The notes: a model not told the origin generated them from the letters alone. A stretch of 64,000 nucleotides of DNA from DATFDN01 sp963830565 (GCA_963830565.1 CAWHMO010000013.1:171785-235784); one strand, 5' to 3'; positions 47,101 to 56,208 are shown, numbered from the stretch's first letter. Made by a program: numbers and translations.

Positions 47101-48357
47101 CTACCCCGCGATCCGCACCGGCAACGACGCAATCCCGTGGATGAAGTTGGAGTAGATCCGCTTCGGCCGGTCCATCACCTCGATTTGCATGCCGCGCTTC
47201 AGAATCTCCTCCCACAGGATCGTGAGCTGCACTTCGGCCAGCCGCGCGCCGACGCAGCGGTGGATGCCGTAGCCGAACGAGAGATGCTGGCGCGGCTTCG
47301 TGCGGTCGATGATGAACTCGTTCGGCCGCTCCACGACCTCCTCGTCGCGATTGCCCGAGATGTACCACATCGCGACCTTGTCGCCCTTGCGAATGGGCTT
47401 GCCGCCCACCTCGGTATCGGCGGTGGCGGTGCGCCGCATGTGGATGATGGGCGACTGCCAGCGGATCGCCTCCTGCGCGAGGCCTGGGATCAGGGACGGG
47501 TTCTCGCGCAGCTTGCGGAACTGCTCGGGATGCTGGCCCAGCGCCCATAGTCCGCCGGAGATCGAGTTGCGCGTGGTGTCGTTGCCGCCGACGATCAGCA
47601 GCACGAGATTGCCCAGGAACTCCATCGGCCGATCGAGAAGATCCTGCGTGCCGGGACCGTGCGCCATCATCGAGATCAGGTCGGGCCGCGGCTCCTGTTT
47701 CACGCGCTCATGCCAGAGCCCGGTCATCGTGTGCAGGCATTCGGTCAGGAGCTCCAGCCGCTTGTCGAAGGAATCGACGATGCCGCCCGCGTGGATGTCC
47801 ATGGTGGCGATGTCGGACCAGAAGGTGAGCTTCCGCCGCTCCTCGAACGGGAAGTCGAACAGAGTCGCGAGCATCTGCGTGGTGACTTCGATCGAGACCA
47901 GATCGACCCAGTCGAACACCTCGTTGCGCGGCAGCGAGTCCAGGATGCGGGTCACACGCTCACGGATGCCGACCGCCATCTTCGCCATGTTGGTCGGCGT
48001 GAAGGTGGGCGCTACGACGCGCCGCTGATTGGTGTGCTTCGGCGGGTCCATGGAGATGAAGCTCGGCCGGCGGTGCTCCATCGGCGGATCGGTAAGGGTA
48101 ATGCCGCCGAGCATCGCCTCGGACGAGAAATGCTGGTGCCGGGTCTCGACATCGAGGATGTCGTTGTAGCGCGTGATCGACCAGAACGAGCCGTACATCC
48201 CGTCCTCGCGCCAATGCACGGGGTCTTCGCGGCGCAGGCGGGCGAAGTACGGCTCCCAAATGTCATCCTGGTACAGCAGCGGGTTGCTGACGTCGATCTG
48301 ATCGAGCCTGGTGGAGGCGGCATCCTCGACCGGATCGAAATGGACCGGGGCGTTCAT
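47101..48357 (-). CDS. Cytochrome P450
   Basis: 418 residues, soluble bacterial type. The haem loop HLSFGYGIHRCVGARLAEV has the thiolate cysteine; VGGNDTTRNSISGG is the oxygen-activating I helix; the ExxR and PERF-like regions are in order. The N-terminal half (VSNPLLYQDDIWEPYFARLR) resembles terpene/steroid-type hydroxylases such as linalool 8-monooxygenase or CYP125. No ferredoxin or reductase gene is next to it. Divergent from the cyclase-family gene. Confidence 0.93.
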   Translation of the reverse strand: MNAPVHFDPVEDAASTRLDQIDVSNPLLYQDDIWEPYFARLRREDPVHWREDGMYGSFWSITRYNDILDVETRHQHFSSEAMLGGITLTDPPMEHRRPSFISMDPPKHTNQRRVVAPTFTPTNMAKMAVGIRERVTRILDSLPRNEVFDWVDLVSIEVTTQMLATLFDFPFEERRKLTFWSDIATMDIHAGGIVDSFDKRLELLTECLHTMTGLWHERVKQEPRPDLISMMAHGPGTQDLLDRPMEFLGNLVLLIVGGNDTTRNSISGGLWALGQHPEQFRKLRENPSLIPGLAQEAIRWQSPIIHMRRTATADTEVGGKPIRKGDKVAMWYISGNRDEEVVERPNEFIIDRTKPRQHLSFGYGIHRCVGARLAEVQLTILWEEILKRGMQIEVMDRPKRIYSNFIHGIASLPVRIAG

Positions 48358-48464
48358 GGCCGTTTCTCTCCTTTGACAAACCCGAGCCTAGGTGAGCCCC
48401 GCGCCCCTTTCAAGGAACACCGTCCGGCGGGCATGATGGCGGGCGGGGACGAGGGAGAAACGGC

Positions 48465-49514
48465 ATGGACAACTCGCGGTGGCAGCGCCGGCCGGAGGGC
48501 TCGACCTGGGGCGACTGGGGCGCGGATGACGAGCGCGGGCGGCTGAACCTGCTGACGCCGGAGGCGGTGCTGCGCGGCGTGGCGGAGGTCAGGATCGGCA
48601 AGACCTTCTGCCTGTCGCTGCCGCTCGACTATCCGGGCGGGGCGATCCTCAGCCCGCGCCGGCACCCGCCGGAACTGCGCCCAACGATGCGCGACGACAA
48701 GCCCAACATGAACTACCCGCTGCGCTGCGACGATCCCACGGCGACCGACGTGGTGTGCGACGATCAGGTACTGCTCACGCTGCAATACTCGACTCAGTGG
48801 GACAGCCTGGCGCATGTCGGGCAGATGTTCGACATCGACGGCGACGGCAAGGCGGAGGACGTCTTCTATAATGGCTTTCGCGCCGGGACGGACATCGTGG
48901 GACCGGTTCTCTATGATGCGGCCGGCAAGATGACGCCGAGCGGGCAAGTCCAAGGGGCGCGGCGCCTTGGCGTGCAGAACATGGCCGAGGCCTGCATGCA
49001 GGGACGCGGCGTCATGGTCGATCTGGAGGCGCATTTCGGCCGCTCCGGCCGGATCGTCGGCTACGACGACCTGATGGGCGTGTTCGAGCGGGACGGGGTC
49101 GCGGTCGAGCCAGCGGACTTCGTCCTGTTCCGCACCGGCTTTGCAGAGATGTTGCTGGAGATGAACAAGCAGCCCGACCGCAAAAAACTGTTCGACAGCG
49201 CGTGCGCGCTGGACGGGCGCGATGCGCGCCTTCTGCAATGGGTCAGCGACAGCGGCGCCGTCGCGCTGATCAGCGACAATTTCGGCGTCGAGGCGACACC
49301 CGCGCGGCCCTGCATGGATGATGTCTGCGCCACCCTGCCACTGCACGCGCACTGCCTGTTCCGGCTCGGCTGCTACCTGGGCGAGATGTGGTATCTGACG
49401 GAACTCGCCGACTGGCTGCGCGCGAACGGGCGCACGCGCTTCCTGCTCACCGCCCCGCCGCTGCGCCTGCCGGGCGCGGTCGGCTCGCCTTCCACCCCAA
49501 TCGCCACGGTCTGA
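48465..49514 (+). CDS. Cyclase family protein (metal-dependent hydrolase)
   Basis: 349 residues of the Cyclase/KynB superfamily. TLQYSTQWDSLAHVGQMFD carries the metal-site pattern of this subfamily (a variant of HxGTHxD), and GRGVMVDLEAHFGR and SDNFGVEATPARP are later signatures. These enzymes hydrolyse amides or lactones. It heads a plus-strand run with an alpha/beta hydrolase and a SDR (10- and 9-bp gaps), likely one operon. Confidence 0.85.
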   Translation: MDNSRWQRRPEGSTWGDWGADDERGRLNLLTPEAVLRGVAEVRIGKTFCLSLPLDYPGGAILSPRRHPPELRPTMRDDKPNMNYPLRCDDPTATDVVCDDQVLLTLQYSTQWDSLAHVGQMFDIDGDGKAEDVFYNGFRAGTDIVGPVLYDAAGKMTPSGQVQGARRLGVQNMAEACMQGRGVMVDLEAHFGRSGRIVGYDDLMGVFERDGVAVEPADFVLFRTGFAEMLLEMNKQPDRKKLFDSACALDGRDARLLQWVSDSGAVALISDNFGVEATPARPCMDDVCATLPLHAHCLFRLGCYLGEMWYLTELADWLRANGRTRFLLTAPPLRLPGAVGSPSTPIATV

Positions 49515-49524
49515 GGGACGCGCC

Positions 49525-50331
49525 ATGAAACTGCCGCTCGACAACAGGTTCATCGCCTATGACCTGCTTGGACCCGAGGCAGGGCCGGTGGTCTGCCTCA
49601 CCCACTCGCTCGCCGCCGATGGCGGGATGTGGGCCGAGCAGGTGCCGGCGCTGCTGGCGCAAAACTATCGGGTGCTGCGCCTGGACATGCGCGGCCACGG
49701 CGGCAGCGACCCGGTTGGCGGCGACTACACGATGCGCGCGCTGGCCGGCGATGTGGCGGCCGTGCTGGACGCGCTCGGCATCGCCCGCGTCCATTTCATC
49801 GGGTTGTCGATCGGCGGGATGCTGGGCCAGGCTTTCGCGGTCGAACACGGTGCAAAGCTGACCTCGGCGATGTGGTGCGACACGCTACCCGCCAGCCCGT
49901 CCGGAGCGCGCGATGTCTGGCGCCAGCGGATGACGACGGTGCGCGAGGCGAACTCGCTCGCGCCGCTTGCGGATGCCACCGTCGAGCGCTGGCTGACCGA
50001 CGCCTTCAAGGCCCGCCGCCCGGTGCGCTGGCGGCAAATCCGCGACACCGTGCTGGGCACCGCGCCCGCCGGCTATCTCGGAAGCTGCGCAGCGATCCTG
50101 AACTTCGACTTCACCGCGCAGCTTCCATCGGTGCGCGTGCCGACGCTGGTGGTCTGCGGCGCCGAGGACGCCGGCACCCCGCCAGCGCAGAACCGCGGCC
50201 TCGCCGCGCTGGTCCCTGGCGCCCAATATGAGGAGATCGCGGACGCGCGGCACTTCCCCAATGTCGAGCGCCCGGACGTGTTCAACCGCATCATGCTCGG
50301 CTGGATCGATCAGCAGCACGGCAAGGTATAG
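49525..50331 (+). CDS. Alpha/beta hydrolase (3-oxoadipate enol-lactonase-like)
   Basis: 268 residues. Nucleophile elbow FIGLSIGGMLGQAF, oxyanion HSLAADGGMW and the late DARHFPNVERPDVF with catalytic His fit the PcaD-like lactonase/esterase family. Ring-opening or ester hydrolysis in the pathway is likely. Substrate unknown. Confidence 0.87.
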   Translation: MKLPLDNRFIAYDLLGPEAGPVVCLTHSLAADGGMWAEQVPALLAQNYRVLRLDMRGHGGSDPVGGDYTMRALAGDVAAVLDALGIARVHFIGLSIGGMLGQAFAVEHGAKLTSAMWCDTLPASPSGARDVWRQRMTTVREANSLAPLADATVERWLTDAFKARRPVRWRQIRDTVLGTAPAGYLGSCAAILNFDFTAQLPSVRVPTLVVCGAEDAGTPPAQNRGLAALVPGAQYEEIADARHFPNVERPDVFNRIMLGWIDQQHGKV

Positions 50332-50340
50332 GAGGCCTCA

Positions 50341-51120
50341 ATGCGGCTTTCCGGCAAAATCGGCATCGTCACCGCCGCAGCGTCCGGGATGGGACGGGCC
50401 GGCGCAGTCCGCTTCGCCAGGGAGGGGGCCGCCGTCGCGGTGGTGGACATCGACGAGGCCGGCGCGCACGCGGTCGCCGACGAGATCACCGGCGCGGGCG
50501 GCAAGGCGCTGGCGCTGGCCGGTGACCTGCGCCAGGACGCATTCTCCAAGGAGATCGTGCGCGCGACCGCCCGGGCTTTCGGCGGGTTAGATTTCGTCTG
50601 GAACCATGTGGGCCATCCGGGGCCGGCTTCCATCGAGGGGCTCGACTGGAAGGACTTCGAACTGGCGATGGATCTCAATGTTCGCACCGTGCTGGTGACG
50701 ACCGAGGCCGCGATCCCCGAGATGCGCGCGCGCGGCGGCGGGGCGCTGCTCTACACCGCCTCCACGTCCGGCCTGGTCGGCTCGCAGTTCAGCCCCGTGT
50801 ACAACATCGCCAAGTTCGGCATCGTCGGCCTGGTGCATGGGCTGGCGAAGCGCTACGCACGCGAAGGGATACGCGCCAACGCGGTCTGCCCCGGCCCCAC
50901 CGACACGCCGATGCTGCGCGTGTTCGTCGCCCGGCCCGACAGCCAGATGCCGGCCGGCGAGACGCCCGAAAGCCTGGTCCAGAAGCGCGGCGGGCAGGTG
51001 CCGATGGGCCGGTTCGCGCGACCGGAGGAGGTTGCCAACGCAGCGCTGTTCCTGATCTCGGACGAGGCCTCCTACATCACCGGCGTGGCGCTGCCGGTGG
51101 ATGGCGGGGCGACGGCGTGA
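50341..51120 (+). CDS. SDR family oxidoreductase
   Basis: 259 residues with an intact catalytic pair: YNIAKFGIVGL (YxxxK) and TAAASGMGRA (TGxxxGxG variant). NHVGHPGPASIEG replaces the usual NNAG. Reduces or oxidises a hydroxy/keto group with NAD(P). Last intact gene of the cyclase-hydrolase-SDR run; debris follows it. Confidence 0.88.
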   Translation: MRLSGKIGIVTAAASGMGRAGAVRFAREGAAVAVVDIDEAGAHAVADEITGAGGKALALAGDLRQDAFSKEIVRATARAFGGLDFVWNHVGHPGPASIEGLDWKDFELAMDLNVRTVLVTTEAAIPEMRARGGGALLYTASTSGLVGSQFSPVYNIAKFGIVGLVHGLAKRYAREGIRANAVCPGPTDTPMLRVFVARPDSQMPAGETPESLVQKRGGQVPMGRFARPEEVANAALFLISDEASYITGVALPVDGGATA

Positions 51121-51182
51121 GGATCGACCGCATCGAGGCGGTTCCGGACCGGGAGAAGGTGGAGCGGTTCCGGCAGGGATGA
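51117..51182 (+). pseudogene. Tiny orphan open frame, possible gene remnant
   Basis: A GTG overlapping the SDR stop opens 21 codons (RIDRIEAVPDREKVERF) before TGA. The start RIDRIEA looks like the first residues of an enolase-superfamily enzyme, but nothing more of one follows. It may be a leftover N-terminus cut when the exchanger fragment arrived. Confidence 0.35.
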
Positions 51183-51560
51183 CGCCCGCACTCTGGGGCG
51201 TCGCCTTCCTGGTGGGCACGGCGGTTATCGTGTGGGGTGCCGAGGCTTTTGCCGAGCACCCGAGCGCAGCCTCGGTGCAACTGGGGGTCAGCAAGTTCGC
51301 GCTGGCGCTGCTGTTGGCTGGGGCGCAGGGGTGGTCGGGTCGTTCGCCTACAACGTGACGATGATCTTGGGGCCGGTGCCTTGGCGCATCCGCTTCTTGT
51401 CGCCGACGCGCAGCTTCTTCATTGGCCGCTGGCGATGATGATGGGCGCCCTTGCCTTGGTCACCCTCCTCGCTGTCCGGGATAGGCAACTCAACCAGCGG
51501 GATGCCGTGCTGCTGATTGCTGCCTATCCGGGATTTGTGGCGGTGGTCTGGTTCCTGTGA
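51179..51560 (+). pseudogene. Sodium/calcium exchanger family remnant
   Basis: The first frame (about 51179-51325) gives a membrane protein start, VGTAVIVWGAEAFAEH and VSKFALALLLAGA, like the first helix of a CaCA exchanger. It then jumps to C-terminal-like sequence: VVGSFAYNVTMILG in one frame and ALAHPLLVADAQLLHWPLAM up to a stop at 51560 in another. The long middle is missing and at least one frameshift lies near 51368-51376. Clearly decayed. Confidence 0.72.
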
Positions 51561-51572
51561 CCCGGCCGGCTG

Positions 51573-52649
51573 TCAGCCACCCGGCTCGATCATGATCTTC
51601 ACATCGCCCCCCGGCGTCGCCAGCGCCGCGAAGGCGCCCGCCACGCCCTCCAGCCCGACCCGACCGGTGACGAAGGTCTCGGCGGCGATGCGGCCATCGG
51701 CGATGTTGTGCAGCGTCCGCTCGAACTCCTGCGCCGAGTAGGCATAGCAGAACCGGAAGTCGAGTTCCTTGGCGACCGCCAGCGCGGGCTCGATCCGGTC
51801 GGGCTCCATGCACACCCCGACCACCAGGATCTGCGAGGCGACCGGCGCTTCAGCGATCAGGTTCTGCAGCACGCCAGGCACGCCGACGCACTCGAAGATC
51901 ACCGGGCGCCCGCGCAGCGTTCCCTCCGCCATCGCCTTGTGGCGCTCCCCACGGGTCCGCGGCAGGCCGTACTGTGCCCACGCGCGATGGGGAGACTGAG
52001 CGGCGGGGTCGATCACCACGTCGGCCCCCAACTGCTCGGCGGTGCGGCGGCGGCCGGGGGCGAAGTCGGCGGCGATCACCGGGCCGAAGCCGCGCGCCTT
52101 CAACCCCGCGATCACCGCCAGACCGACCGGCCCGCAGCCCACCACCAGCGCGGCTCCCGCGTCGGCGAGGTCGGCCATGGCCACGGCGTGCTCGCCCACT
52201 GCCAGCGGCTCGGTCAGCGCGGCCACATGCGCGGGCAGGCCGTTCGGCACTTCGAGCAGCAGCATCTCGGTCAGCACCATCTGCTCGGCGTAGCCGCCGG
52301 GAAAGCGGTTGGAGTAGCCGACGGTGTGCGCACCCGTGCGATCGAACACGCGCGGGACGGAGACGACGCGCGTGCCCGGCTTCAGCCGATTCGCCGTGCC
52401 TGGTCCGTAATCGAGAATCTCGGCGCAGAACTCGTGGCCGAACACGACGTCCTTGGCGGGGTCGAGGGCGTTCTCCACGCCGACGGCGCGATAGAGCCGC
52501 CCCACGACGTCGGCATGATGGAGCGCGTGCAGGTCCGAACCGCAGATGCCGCAGGCGAGCGTGCGCACGAGCACCTGGCCCTGGTCGGGTGTGAGGTCAG
52601 GCACCTCGTCGCAGACGATGCGCTTGTCGCGGGCTATGGCTGCTTTCAT
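51573..52649 (-). CDS. Zinc-binding alcohol dehydrogenase family (MDR) protein
   Basis: 358 residues. TLACGICGSDLHALHH and FGHEFCAEILDYGPG are the catalytic zinc site, and ALVVGCGPVGLAVIAGLKARG the NAD-binding loop. Substrate unknown; threonine/sorbitol dehydrogenase-like. ATG 52649 is chosen; the longer frame runs into IS debris. Confidence 0.9.
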   Translation of the reverse strand: MKAAIARDKRIVCDEVPDLTPDQGQVLVRTLACGICGSDLHALHHADVVGRLYRAVGVENALDPAKDVVFGHEFCAEILDYGPGTANRLKPGTRVVSVPRVFDRTGAHTVGYSNRFPGGYAEQMVLTEMLLLEVPNGLPAHVAALTEPLAVGEHAVAMADLADAGAALVVGCGPVGLAVIAGLKARGFGPVIAADFAPGRRRTAEQLGADVVIDPAAQSPHRAWAQYGLPRTRGERHKAMAEGTLRGRPVIFECVGVPGVLQNLIAEAPVASQILVVGVCMEPDRIEPALAVAKELDFRFCYAYSAQEFERTLHNIADGRIAAETFVTGRVGLEGVAGAFAALATPGGDVKIMIEPGG

Positions 52650-52821
52650 GATGTCCTCCCCAGCCGGGCATAGCATCAGATGCACGCTGGGGAGAACAGC
52701 CCCTTTTTGCGCGTTGCAGAAGCTCAGCCCGCACTGCCGCCGACCCGAGCCCGAGCAGCAGGGCGAGGGCAATCATTGCTGACGTCATGGTGACCAGCGT
52801 GTATTGGCCGTCCTGCCGGAC

Positions 52822-53126
52822 GCGGTGGGCTTTCACGTGCGAGCTGTCGAGGCAGAGCTCGCGGGAAACGTCGCCCGAGGCTGTGACCTGTGCGAACAGA
52901 CGCTGCCAGATGCCGCGGCCAGACCACCGATCGTAGCGATTGTAGATCGTCGTCGCCGGTCCGTATTCGGTGGGCACGTCGCGCCAGCGACACCCCGTTT
53001 TGAGCACGTGCAGGATGCCGCTGATGACCGACGATCATCGACACGCGGCTTGCCTGGCTTGCCGCGTGGCAGGTGTGGATCGCTCAGCGCCCATGCCTGA
53101 TCCGATAACCAGAACAGATGCGGCAT
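52822..53126 (-). mobile_element. IS5-family transposase remnant
   Basis: The start reads PHLFWLSDQAWALSDPHLP and GKPGKPRVDDRR in one frame; ILHVLKTGCRWRDVPTEYGP, NRYDRWSGRGIWQRLFAQV and DSSHVKAHR continue in another, so a one-base loss lies near 53025. This is the N-terminal third of an IS5-type transposase; the catalytic DDE core after DSSHVKAHR is gone. No intact terminal repeats seen. Confidence 0.78.
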
Positions 53127-53180
53127 TCCAGCCGCCAACTGACAAACCCAATCAGGAGGAGAAAACGCGGGAAACCGCAA

Positions 53181-53199
53181 GCTCCCAAACGGTGGGAGC
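53181..53199 (-). terminator. Hairpin after the CaiB/BaiF gene
   Basis: GCTCCCA (53181-53187) pairs with TGGGAGC (53193-53199), loop of five. It lies 27 bp beyond the stop of the CaiB/BaiF gene on the minus strand; a GNRA-type mini-hairpin GCGG-GAAA-CCGC is at 53167-53178. No strong T-run. Confidence 0.4.
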
Positions 53200-53225
53200 G
53201 GGATGATGTCCGACCTGTTTTGGCT

Positions 53226-54407
53226 TTAGCCGCCGACCACCCGCCGCGCCTTCAGCGCCTCGATCTCTGCGGGTGAGTACGAGCGTTCCCGCAGTATCTC
53301 CTCGCCGTGCTCACCCAGGCCGGGCGCCTTTGCCCGCTTGTCGTCATTGCGGAATGGTGTGGCGCCGATCACGTTGGGAAGCGGCATCCTCCCAGGCACC
53401 GCTGGGTGCGTGACCCAGCCGATCGCGCCGCTTGCAGCGACATGCGGCTGGTTCAGGAACTCCGAATACGTGTTCAGACGCTCGTGCATCACCCGATACA
53501 CGGCCAGGCGCTCCGACAGCTCTTCGAAGCGCCGGGACGCCAGCACCGGGCGTAGCAGGGCGCGCAAGTCCTCGGCGTTGTCCGTCCGGCCCTCGACGGC
53601 CGCGAAGCGCGCATCCTCGGCGAGGTCCGCGCGCTCCAGCGCCTGGCAGAACGCCACCCATTCGTGTTGGCGCGCGACTGTGACATTGATCCAGCCGTCC
53701 GCCAGCCGATACACGCCGCTCGGCGCGGCGGCGGGCCGCAATTGCCCGCCTTCGAGGTGATGCTGCAGCATCCGCACTACCTGCAGTCCGGCGCCGGCCT
53801 GCATTAGGCTCGCCTCGATGTGGCGTCCGCGGCCGCTGTCGCGGCGCGCGTACAGCGCCGGGCCCAGTGCCGCGAAGGCATAGAGCGCGCAGGTCATATC
53901 GACCGGAATGATCGGCACGCGGTGCGGCACACCGTCCTCGCCGACATTCTCGGCGGTCAGCCCGGTATAGGCCTGCAGCACCGGGTCCATCGCGGGGCGC
54001 TCGGCCAGCGGGCCGGTCGGTCCGAAGCCTGAGATCGACACATAGACGATGCCGGGCGCAACGGCGCGGACCGCCTCGTAGCCGAAGCCCAGGCGCTCGA
54101 TCACGCCGGGGCGGAAGCCTTGCATGAACACGTCGGCTCCCCGCACCAGCCGCCACAGCACTTCGCGCCCCGCATCGGCCTTCAGGTCGAGTGCGATCGA
54201 GCGTTTTCCTAGATTCGCCGGGATCGAGTAGGCGGTCTGGTCCCCGTAGCGCTGGCCAAGGCCGCGGCTCCAGTCGCCGCCCTCGACCGGCTCCACCTTG
54301 ATGACGTCGGCGCCGTGTTGGGCCAGCAGCATGGCGCAATACGGGCCGGCAACGCCCTGGCTGAGGTCGATCACCTTGAGACCCGTATACGCTGCTTCGT
54401 CGGTCAT
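53226..54407 (-). CDS. CaiB/BaiF family CoA-transferase, second copy
   Basis: 393 residues. LKVIDLSQGVAGPYCAMLLAQ, HGADVIKVEPVEGG and RHIEASLMQAGAG are class III CoA-transferase landmarks, though the aspartate position reads E in IEASLM and should be checked. Paralogue of the gene at 31747-32982, not identical. Overlaps the alpha/beta hydrolase gene by four bases (ATGA). Confidence 0.9.
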   Translation of the reverse strand: MTDEAAYTGLKVIDLSQGVAGPYCAMLLAQHGADVIKVEPVEGGDWSRGLGQRYGDQTAYSIPANLGKRSIALDLKADAGREVLWRLVRGADVFMQGFRPGVIERLGFGYEAVRAVAPGIVYVSISGFGPTGPLAERPAMDPVLQAYTGLTAENVGEDGVPHRVPIIPVDMTCALYAFAALGPALYARRDSGRGRHIEASLMQAGAGLQVVRMLQHHLEGGQLRPAAAPSGVYRLADGWINVTVARQHEWVAFCQALERADLAEDARFAAVEGRTDNAEDLRALLRPVLASRRFEELSERLAVYRVMHERLNTYSEFLNQPHVAASGAIGWVTHPAVPGRMPLPNVIGATPFRNDDKRAKAPGLGEHGEEILRERSYSPAEIEALKARRVVGG

Positions 54408-55192
54408 GGCGCCACGCTCCGCGTCGGGTCAGGATGGTGCAGGAACGCCTCGGCCACGGCAATGAAGCCCTCCGGGTTGTCGGTGTGCAGCCAATGACCG
54501 GCATCCTTCAGGGTGGCGAACCACGCCGCCGGGAACAGGGCGCGGATCGCCGGTCGATGCGCCGGCTGGATGTAGTGCGAGCGGGCGCCGGCGACGAACA
54601 GGGTCGGGCCGGGATAGGCGGCGCCGGGCGGAGCCTCCCAGCCCTCGATCTCCGGAAGACCAGCGGCGATCTCGGCCAATCCGATCCGCCAAGCGGGCGC
54701 CGTGCCCAGGCGGAGATTCTGCAGCAGGAACCCGCGCACGCCCGCATCCGGCACGGCGCCGGCAAGCGCGGCGTCCGCCCCCGCCCGCGTCAGCCCCGGC
54801 GCGAGCGGCAACGCCGCCATCGCGCTCGCATAGGCGCCAAAGCCCGGCGGGTACACAACCGGCGCGATGTCGGCGACCAGCAGCCGCGTGACCGCGTCCG
54901 GCTGGTCCAACGCCACCCGCATCGCCGTCTTGCCGCCCATCGAGTGCCCGATCAGCGCTGCCGGCAGCGCGTCCGCCCCCGCCAGCGTCTCCAGCACGTC
55001 CCTGGCCAGCGCGGCGTAGCTCATGCCGGGCGCATGCGGACTATCGCCGTGGTTGCGCAGATCGAGCGCCAGGACGCGGAACCGCCTCGCCAGCCGGCGC
55101 TGCACGGCGCCCAGGTTGCGCGCCGCGCCGAACAGCCCGTGCAGCAACGCCACCGGCGGCCCGGCGCCCAGCTCGGCCGCGTGCAGGATCAT
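54404..55192 (-). CDS. Alpha/beta hydrolase (YbfF-like esterase)
   Basis: 262 residues. ALLHGLFGAARNLG is the oxyanion loop, ALIGHSMGGKTAM the nucleophile elbow, and KDAGHWLHTDNPEGF holds the catalytic His. Resembles the YbfF acyl-CoA/ester hydrolases. Linked by overlaps to the CaiB/BaiF gene and to the EamA gene (four bases each). Confidence 0.88.
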   Translation of the reverse strand: MILHAAELGAGPPVALLHGLFGAARNLGAVQRRLARRFRVLALDLRNHGDSPHAPGMSYAALARDVLETLAGADALPAALIGHSMGGKTAMRVALDQPDAVTRLLVADIAPVVYPPGFGAYASAMAALPLAPGLTRAGADAALAGAVPDAGVRGFLLQNLRLGTAPAWRIGLAEIAAGLPEIEGWEAPPGAAYPGPTLFVAGARSHYIQPAHRPAIRALFPAAWFATLKDAGHWLHTDNPEGFIAVAEAFLHHPDPTRSVAP

Positions 55193-56208
55193 GCCCGCCC
55201 CGGCAGCGCCGCGATCCCGACGCCGCCCAGGATGAGCGCCGAGCCGGCCAGCAGGTCGGCCGTGATCGGCTCGCCCAGCACCAGGTTGGACAGGATCAGC
55301 CCCACCGCGGGCGTCGCCAGGAACCCGACGGAGGAAACGACGGTGGGCAGTCGCATCGTCGCCTCCACGATGCCCCAGGTGCCAAGCGGCCCGGCGATCA
55401 AGCCGACATACAGGATTCCGGACCACCCCAGCGCCCGCGCCCCCAGCGTGCCGTCCGGCGCCTCCCACAGCACCAGGGGCAGCATCAGCACGGAGGCGAT
55501 CAGGAAGCACCAGGGCAACAGCTCGAACATCGGCGCGCGCGGCGGCGCCGCCCGCACCGTGACGATCGAGATGGCGAAGGCAAGGCCGGCCAGCAACAGG
55601 AAGGCATGGCCGACCAGCACCGGCCGGCTGTTCCAGTCGATCGCCCAGGGGCCGATCAGCACGGCGACCCCGGCTACTCCCAGGCCGGCGGCGAGCCATC
55701 GCCGCGGCGGAATGCGCTCGCCTAGCACCAGCATCGACAGCGGCACCACGTAATAGACCGTGGTGTTGGCCAGTACCGCCGTGCGTCCGGCCGGCACCCA
55801 GCCGACGGCGATGTGGGAGAACACGAAGAAGAGCCCGACCTGGAACACGCCCACCGTCAGCACGGCCGGCAGATCGGCGCGGCTCGGCCGGTGCAGCCGT
55901 CCCACCGCCGCCAGCAGTCCGGCGGTCACGAGGCCCGACAGCACGGCCCGGCTCTCTGCGAACCACAGCGGCGTCGTGCCCAGCTCGACCGCGAGCTTGG
56001 TCAGCGGCCACCCGCTGCTCAGGAAGAAAACCGAGCTGAACAGGCACAGCAATCCGATTTGGTAGGAGCCGAGACGCTCCCCCTCCCGCTTGCGGGAGAG
56101 AGCCGGGGCGAGGGTGCGATCCGGCGCGAGCGCGCTGCTCCCCGCCCCCCTCACCCCGACCCTCTCCCCCCGCAAGCGCGGCGGGAGAGGAGGAAAAAGG
56201 CGTTTCAC
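55189..56208 (-). CDS. EamA/DMT family transporter with a repeat-coded N-terminus
   Basis: Inner-membrane carrier with ten hydrophobic helices in two EamA halves. The open frame begins at GTG 56208, overlapping the stop of the MDR gene (GTGA), and its first 48 or so residues (RLRGERVGVRG, PALSRKREGERLG) are translated from palindromic repeat copy C. Helix 1 starts at about residue 52 (IGLLCLFSSVFFLSSG). TTG 56052 is the nearest start after the repeat. Substrate unknown. Confidence 0.82.
   Translation of the reverse strand: MKRLFPPLPPRLRGERVGVRGAGSSALAPDRTLAPALSRKREGERLGSYQIGLLCLFSSVFFLSSGWPLTKLAVELGTTPLWFAESRAVLSGLVTAGLLAAVGRLHRPSRADLPAVLTVGVFQVGLFFVFSHIAVGWVPAGRTAVLANTTVYYVVPLSMLVLGERIPPRRWLAAGLGVAGVAVLIGPWAIDWNSRPVLVGHAFLLLAGLAFAISIVTVRAAPPRAPMFELLPWCFLIASVLMLPLVLWEAPDGTLGARALGWSGILYVGLIAGPLGTWGIVEATMRLPTVVSSVGFLATPAVGLILSNLVLGEPITADLLAGSALILGGVGIAALPGRA
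56077..56191. repeat. Palindromic repeat copy C
   Basis: Left part CTCCCCCTCCCGCTTGCGGGAGAG (56077-56100, two near-palindromic arms) and right part CCCTCTCCCCCCGCAAGCGCGGCGGGAGAGG (56160-56190) have the core of copies A and B. The element lies between the MDR and EamA genes and inside the open frame of the latter. The same element read on the plus strand gives LTPTLSPRKRG, a peptide typical of such repeats in many bacteria. Confidence 0.78.

Noticed and set aside
54434..55753. 439-codon plus-strand frame
   Set aside because: Antisense to the YbfF-like hydrolase and EamA genes; no conserved motif.
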